Shown here: positions 57,907-64,000 of the stretch, one piece after another | How the letters are laid out: the number at the start of each line of letters is the position of its first letter | Numbering within the stretch: position 1 is the stretch's first letter | Source: Salvelinus alpinus | Taxonomy: Eukaryota > Chordata > Actinopteri > Salmoniformes > Salmonidae | Direction of reading: 5' to 3' | NCBI RefSeq assembly: GCF_045679555.1 | Contig: NC_092091.1 | Location: 70,384,517 to 70,448,516 of the forward strand | Length of the DNA: 64,000 nucleotides | Made by a program: the position numbers and the translations under genes | Notes under the pieces: model-generated | Database searches by the model: none | What the model saw: the letters and a program-made list of their open reading frames with translations, nothing else | What the model was told of the DNA's origin: nothing

Positions 57907-58086
57907 GTCCCTCTGGGAAACTACCCTGAGCAGCAGTTTCCTGAGGAGAACCCACTTGAGAAGTTCAAAGACTTCCAGAAGGCGCTGAAGGTCTTCAACT
58001 ACAAAATCAAAGCCAGGAACGTAGGCCTTGCACTGCCCTACACCTATTTGAACCCTGAGGATTTAAAGAACAGTGTAGCCATCTAA
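57907..58086 (+). pseudogene. Orphan terminal exon of a third LOX paralogue
   Basis: After a good acceptor (CTTCCTCAG), 180 bp are open in the same phase and with exactly the same length as exon 14 of copies A and B. They end in PYTYLNPEDLKNSVAI and TAA. The last residue is Ile, the usual LOX iron ligand, whereas copies A and B end in Leu. The peptide shares the frame VxLGN...NVxLxLPYTYL with them but is clearly diverged. No stop or indel is present, which is unusual for a relic. Other exons of this gene are not visible in 46352-57906. It is either the remainder of a deleted gene or an exon whose partner exons lie elsewhere or were mis-assembled. Confidence 0.8.
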
Positions 58087-58960
58087 AACGACTCGGGAGA
58101 TACAATGCAAAAATATTCAAACCTTTTTTGATGCATTTTCTGGGTTACGCAAAGCCTTAGCTTGAAAGCAGTCTAAGCAGACAGAGTACAGTTATGGACC
58201 TGAACTCAAACACTCATGAAAACCTGCATTTGTATTTATTTTTCTTGTTCAAAGAATGCCCTTTTCGCCATTGACATGCTTTCATAAGTTCTAGGAATGG
58301 ATACAAAGATTTTACACAAGTTGACATTGGAGAGATTATTGACACAAAGGATGCCTGTAACCAACTCAGTGGCATTGTGTTTAAATGTTGTAAAATTATG
58401 ACAAGCCAACCCAATAAAAGCTTTTTAATTTTAAACAAAAAAATATACTGTTTATTGTTCATGGCTTTGAGTCTGAAATGTTTTAGATAAACATTTTCAC
58501 ACCCATTGTCCTACCTATATTTTCCTGAAAACACCAGTTAAAAGCTAATATATTTCTCTCAGGTCTAGTGATTTTTGCTTGCACCTCGTCTCATATTGGT
58601 TGAGCGCTGTCTACCTCCCTCAAAGAAAATGATGAGCTTGGATTAATTCCATATGTTTTTGTTACGCCACTCATTCTTGCTCTAAAGTCACAGTATGTCC
58701 TGTATTTTAATAGCAAATAATTTATCACTCACTCTAGTATTTTGAGCATCCCTTTCAAATCTTGCTCTTCCAAATATTCTCCAATGTAATATTCTTGCTT
58801 GACCAAATGTCCAATTCTTCTGAGGGAAGAAAGGGAGGCATTTGAACAGGGCTACGCAGACCCCTCTGTTATGCTGCTGCTACTCTCTGTTTATTATCTA
58901 TGCATAGTCACTTTAACTCTACCTACATGTACATATTACCTCAATTACATATTACCTCAA
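58087..58960. other. 3' flank of orphan LOX exon
   Basis: Apart from the AATAAA no feature is seen. No coding signal. Confidence 0.5.
58413..58418 (+). terminator. Poly(A) signal after orphan LOX exon
   Basis: AATAAA about 330 bp after the stop codon, followed by T- and A-rich sequence. It suggests the original 3' UTR is preserved. Confidence 0.5.
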
Positions 58961-58969
58961 ATTACATTT

Positions 58970-59820
58970 GATTTGATAATGAATATGATGGCCACTCATT
59001 TCAAATGCTTTTATGACTACCTGATTTCCAGCAGTGTTGGAAGCTACTCTGAAAAAATAGTTTACCTAGCTACCAAATACTTGACACTGGAATAAGTTGA
59101 GCTACAGAAAAGCTACCCTTAACTTAAGACAAATAGTTGAACTTGTTACTTTGAAAATGTAGTTCACTACATTTAATAAGAGACCATGTTATTTTTTAAC
59201 ATTCAAAACAGTCACAGAACTTGAGTCTTTAAACTGTACATCTACACATTTTTATCTATACTAGGCCAATAACTCAATGCTCTCTTTTTTCATAGTGATC
59301 CTGTCAACTTAAGTGTTGAAAAACATTTATTGGGTAGTTGTTACAATCGTCCTGGGAAGAAGGTGACCAAAACGCAGCGTTGTAAGTGTTCATGTTAAAA
59401 TTTCATCAAAACTGAACACTAAACAAAATAACAACGAGGAAGAACGAAAACGAAACTGTTCTGTCAGGTAACACACACAAAACAGAAAACAACTTCCCAC
59501 AAACACAGGTGGGAACAGGCTACCTAAGTATGGTTCTCAATCAGAGACAACGATTGACAGCTGTCTCTGATTGGGAACCATACCAGGCCAAACACATAGA
59601 AAAGGACAACATAGAACAAAACATAGAATGCCCACCCAAACTCACGCCCTGACCAAACCAAAATAGAGACATAAAAAGGATCTCGTAAGGTCAGGGCGTG
59701 ACAGTTGTTCCAGATTTGAATTTAACTACTGAAAACACTACAAATATTTGAATGTATTTAAACAGTGTAGGTGATTTAGTTGAACAACAGGTATGTATGA
59801 TGTTAACATACAGTATCTGT
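58970..59820. repeat. Paralogous block 2 (matches 49320-50190)
   Basis: It carries the same ordered landmarks as block 1 and is interrupted by the solo LTR 59339-59703, which block 1 lacks. It starts about 0.9 kb after the orphan LOX exon. Confidence 0.75.
59339..59703. mobile_element. Solo LTR in paralogous block 2
   Basis: 365 bp starting TGTTACAATCGTCC and ending GGGCGTGACA. Flanks GTAGT (59334-59338) and GTTGT (59704-59708) fit a 5-bp target duplication with one mismatch. The empty site is seen in block 1 near 50070. No internal region is left. Confidence 0.75.
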
Positions 59821-60333
59821 ATATGATTTATGGCCTAGATTATTTTTAAAGAATGCTTTCCTCATAAAACGTTTCCTTATTCCACTGAACCAGAGAGGTC
59901 TGTCAAGGAAGTTACTAACTTGGCATAGTAAGAGGAAACCCCTGAACTGATCTGTCTTGGTTGTAGAAAACATCCATTCACCATGAGGAAATACAAATCT
60001 TCCTTATACCACTGAACCAGAGAGGTGTGATAATGAACACTTTTCATTGCATTAGTCAAACACCTGATCCCTACAAGATTACAAACCATATACAAGGATT
60101 TACATTAAAGTCAGAACTATTTTTTTAGTTCCCTGATGATTATAGTCACTTGCCTGCAAAAATTGCCATAACTTGTCGGTCACTTAACTAAACATCAAGA
60201 AGGAAGCAGAAATATTAGTTTTACTGGCCTGCTCCATCGGACGCGTAACTTTTGCAGAGCGTGAGACGCTCCTATTAATTTCAACAAGATATCAAGAACT
60301 TAATTGTATTAAACTGGTTTGATCTGTTGTGAT

Positions 60334-63233
60334 AATCAATCAGGTTGCTACTTCCGGCGCCGAAAAGAGATGGCCGCCTCGCTTCGCGTTCCTTGGAAAA
60401 TATGCAGTATTTTGTTTTTTTACGTGTTATTTCTTACATCGGTACCCCAGGTAATCTTAGGTTTCATTACATACAGTCGGGAGGAACTACTGAATATACG
60501 ATTAACGTCAACTCATCATCGTTCCTACCAGGAATATGACTTTCCCGAAACGGATCCAGTGTTTTGCCTTCCACCCAATACAATGGATCTGATCCCAGCC
60601 GGCGACCTTGTGCGACGCCGAAAAAGGGGAAAACGAGGCGGTCTCGTGGTCAGGCTTCGGAGACGGGCACATCGCGCTCCACTCCCTAGCATACTACTCG
60701 CCAATGTCCAGTCTCTTGACAATAAGGTTGATGAAATCCGAGCACGGGTAGCATTCCAGAGAGACATCAGGGATTGCAACGTGCTCTGCTTCACGGAAAC
60801 ATGGCTAACTCAAGGGACGCTAACGGAGTCGGTACAGCCAGCTGGTTTCTTCATGCATCGCGCCGACAGAAACAAACATCTTTCCGGTAAGAAGAGGGGC
60901 GGGGGGGTATGCCTTATGATTAACGAGAAGTGGTGTGATCATCATAACAACACACAAGAACTCAAGTCATTCTGTTCACCTGATCTAGAACTCCTCACAA
61001 TCAAATGTCGACCGCATTATCTACCAAGGGAATTCTCTTCAATCATAATCACAGCCGTATATATTCCCCCCCAAGCAGACACATCGATGGCCCTGAACGA
61101 ACTTTATCTGACTCTTTGTAAACTGGAAACCACACACCCTGAGGCTGCATTCATCGTAGCTGGGGATTTTAACAAGGCTAATCTAAAAACAAAACTCCCT
61201 AAATTCTATCAGCATATCGATTGTGCTACCAGGGCTGGAAAAACACTAGACCATTGTTATACTAATTTCCGCGACGCTTATAAGGCCCTCCCCCGCCCCC
61301 CTTTCGGAAAAGCTGACCACGACTCCATTTTGTTGATTCCAGCCTACAAACAGAAACTCAAACAACAAGCTCCCGCGCTCAGGTCTGTTCAACGCTGGTC
61401 CGACCAATCTGAATCCACGCTGGCTGGTGTGTTTACGGACATATTCAATCAATCCTTATCCCAGTCTGCTGTTCCCACATGCTTCAAGAGGGCCACCATT
61501 GTTCCTGTTCCCAAGAAAGCTAAGGTAACTGAGCTAAACGACTACCGCCCCGTAGCACTCACTTCCGTCATCATGAAGTGCTTTGAGAGACTAGTCAAGG
61601 ACCATATCACCTCCACCCTACCGGACACCCTAGACCCACTCCAATTTGCTTACCGACCCAATAGGTCCACAGACGACGCAATCGCAACCACACTGCACAC
61701 TGCCCTAACCCATCTGGACAAGAGGAATACCCATGTGAGAATGCTGTTCATCGATTACAGCTCAGCATTTAACACCATAGTACCCTCCAAACTCGTCATC
61801 AAGCTCGAGACCCTGGGTCTCGACCCCGCCCTGTGCAACTGGGTCCTGGACTTCCTGACGGGCCGCCCCCAGGTGGTGAGGGTAGGTAACAACATCTCCA
61901 CCCCGCTGATCCTCAACACTGGGGCCCCACAAGGGTGCGTTCTGAGCCCTCTCCTGTACTCCCTGTTCACCCACGACTGCGTGGCCATGCACGCCTCCAA
62001 CTCAATCATCAAGTTTGCGGATGACACTACAGTGGTAGGCTTGATTACCAACAACGACGAGACGGCCTACAGGGAGGAGGTGAGGGCCCTCGGAGTGTGG
62101 TGTCAGGAAAATAACCTCACACTCAACGTCAACAAAACAAAGGAGATGATTGTGGACTTCAGGAAACAGCAGAGGGAGCACCCCCCTATCCACATCGACG
62201 GGTCAGTAGTGGAGAAGGTGGAAAGTTTTAAGTTCCTCGGTGTACACATCACGGACAAACTGAATTGGTCCACCCACACAGACAGCGTCGTGAAGAAGGC
62301 GCAGCAGCGCCTCTTCAACCTCAGGAGGCTGAAGAAATTCGGCTTGTCACCAAAAGCACTCACAAACTTCTACAGATGCACAATCGAGAGCATCCTGTCG
62401 GGCTGTATCACCGCCTGGTACGGCAACTGCTCCGCCCACAACCGTAAGGCTCTCCAGAGGGTAGTGAGGTCTGCAGAACGCATCACCAGGGGCAAACTAC
62501 CTGCCCTCCAGGACACCTACACCACCCGATGTCACAGGAAGGCCATAAAGATCATCAAGGACAACAACCACCCAAGCCACTGCCTGTTCACCCCGCTATC
62601 ATCCAGAAGGCGAGGTCAGTACAGGTGCATCAAAGCAGGGACCGAGAGACTGAAAAACAGCTTCTATCTCAAGGCCATCAGACTGTTAAACAGCCACCAC
62701 TAACATTTAGCGGCCGCTGCCAACATACTGACTCAACTCCAGCCACTTTAAAAATGGGAATTGATGGAAATTATGTAAAAATGTACCACTAGCCACTTTA
62801 AACAATGCCACTTAATACAATGTTACATACCCTACATTACCCATCTCATATGTATATACTGTACTCTATATCATCTACTGCATCTTGCCATCTTTATGTA
62901 ATACATGTACCACTAGCCACTTTAAACTATGCCACTTTATGTTTACATACCCTACAGTACTCATCTCATATGTATATACCGTACTCTATACCATCTACTG
63001 CATCTGCCATGCCGTTCTGTACCACCACTCATTCATATATCTTTATGTACATATTCTTTATCCCTTTACACTTGTGTGTGTGTGTAAGGTAGTAGTAGTG
63101 GAATTGTTAGGTTAGATTACTGTTGGTTATTACTGCATTGTCGGAACTAGAAGCACAAGCATTTCGCTACACTCGCATTAACATCTGCTAACCATGTGTA
63201 TGTGACTAATAAAATTTGATTTGATTTGATTTG
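60334..63233 (+). mobile_element. LINE with full 5' start and TTTGA tail
   Basis: Begins near AATCAATCAGGTTGCTACTTCC, carries one long ORF, and ends in a 3' UTR (62704-63233) with AATAAAATTTGATTTGATTT, a tail of TTTGA units. The insertion splits a segment that is continuous at 48893-48942. At 2.9 kb it is shorter than expected because of an internal deletion in the ORF. The family looks like the L2/CR1-group RSg-1-type LINE of salmonids; that name is from memory. Confidence 0.88.
60370..62703 (+). CDS. LINE ORF2: endonuclease-reverse transcriptase, linker deleted
   Basis: 777 codons from ATG 60370 ([10 protein letters not shown]). An in-frame extension upstream to 60319 has no ATG. Residues about 105-310 form the APE-type endonuclease: [23 protein letters not shown], then ADHDSILL. 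The RT follows: [47 protein letters not shown] and KFADDTTVV with both catalytic Asp. A thumb-like C-terminal part and [11 protein letters not shown] follow. Between SDQSEST and [10 protein letters not shown], near 61422-61425, the linker seen in the minus-strand LINE at 54210-54950 is absent (more than 200 codons), yet the frame is kept. The product acts, if at all, in target-primed reverse transcription in the nucleus. Confidence 0.85.
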   Translation: MAASLRVPWKICSILFFYVLFLTSVPQVILGFITYSREELLNIRLTSTHHRSYQEYDFPETDPVFCLPPNTMDLIPAGDLVRRRKRGKRGGLVVRLRRRAHRAPLPSILLANVQSLDNKVDEIRARVAFQRDIRDCNVLCFTETWLTQGTLTESVQPAGFFMHRADRNKHLSGKKRGGGVCLMINEKWCDHHNNTQELKSFCSPDLELLTIKCRPHYLPREFSSIIITAVYIPPQADTSMALNELYLTLCKLETTHPEAAFIVAGDFNKANLKTKLPKFYQHIDCATRAGKTLDHCYTNFRDAYKALPRPPFGKADHDSILLIPAYKQKLKQQAPALRSVQRWSDQSESTLAGVFTDIFNQSLSQSAVPTCFKRATIVPVPKKAKVTELNDYRPVALTSVIMKCFERLVKDHITSTLPDTLDPLQFAYRPNRSTDDAIATTLHTALTHLDKRNTHVRMLFIDYSSAFNTIVPSKLVIKLETLGLDPALCNWVLDFLTGRPQVVRVGNNISTPLILNTGAPQGCVLSPLLYSLFTHDCVAMHASNSIIKFADDTTVVGLITNNDETAYREEVRALGVWCQENNLTLNVNKTKEMIVDFRKQQREHPPIHIDGSVVEKVESFKFLGVHITDKLNWSTHTDSVVKKAQQRLFNLRRLKKFGLSPKALTNFYRCTIESILSGCITAWYGNCSAHNRKALQRVVRSAERITRGKLPALQDTYTTRCHRKAIKIIKDNNHPSHCLFTPLSSRRRGQYRCIKAGTERLKNSFYLKAIRLLNSHH

Positions 63234-63388
63234 ATACTTGCTTGCCTCCATATACAAATATACAGTGTATTTTGTGATTATTTCATTTGGAGTGGTTTGA
63301 TGTCCATACACACTGCTTGTTTGACCAGTACCTCATTGTCCTTTTTTTTACTCAAAGCATAGATTTTCGATTTCTGCTTTCAACCCAA

Positions 63389-64000
<612 letters not shown>

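Overview
The window is vertebrate nuclear DNA, almost certainly from a salmonid fish. The sequence shows a split gene with 14 coding exons and GT/AG introns, roughly half or more of the bases in transposable elements, and many Tc1-like transposons, a LINE with a (TTTGA)n tail and tRNA-headed SINEs of the types I associate with salmonid genomes. The species call is inference. There is no bacterial, phage or CRISPR content.

The backbone is a lipoxygenase (LOX) cluster on the + strand. Copy A (CDS 2503-17109) and copy B (CDS 30672-45279) each encode the same 668-residue LOX with a PLAT domain followed by the catalytic domain. They lie in an essentially identical block of at least 18.18 kb (1-18180 and 28170-46351). 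The only differences I found are two one-base homopolymer length changes. Copy A ends exactly at a 100-N assembly gap (18181-18280), so a false duplication is as plausible as a very young tandem duplication. Older, decayed LOX pieces are also present: a promoter and first coding exon broken by a stop and an LTR element (22521-23500), a second first-exon fragment (26700-26815), and an intact-looking orphan terminal exon with a poly(A) signal (57907-58086). This suggests a larger ancestral LOX array.

The LOX introns carry a LINE tail with 109-bp repeats, a SINE, two Tc1 fragments, a 60-bp-arm hairpin, a Penelope-like fragment with the GIY-YIG C-terminus, and a decayed 4-kb DIRS/Ngaro-type element with reverse transcriptase and tyrosine recombinase.

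The spacer 18281-28169 holds two members of one proline-rich non-autonomous LTR family in opposite orientations, a LINE relic, a solo LTR with perfect 5-bp target duplications, a Ty3/gypsy gag-protease scrap and a 21-bp minisatellite. The distal part (46352-64000) holds four further Tc1-type elements, a decayed SCAN-like gag, a LINE relic with a nested repeat, a second solo LTR, and a LINE at 60334-63233 with an open ORF but an apparent in-frame loss of the endonuclease-RT linker. I see no undescribed biological system. The points most worth checking are the duplication or assembly question, the C-terminal Leu in place of the usual Ile in the LOX, the relic LOX exons and the deleted LINE.
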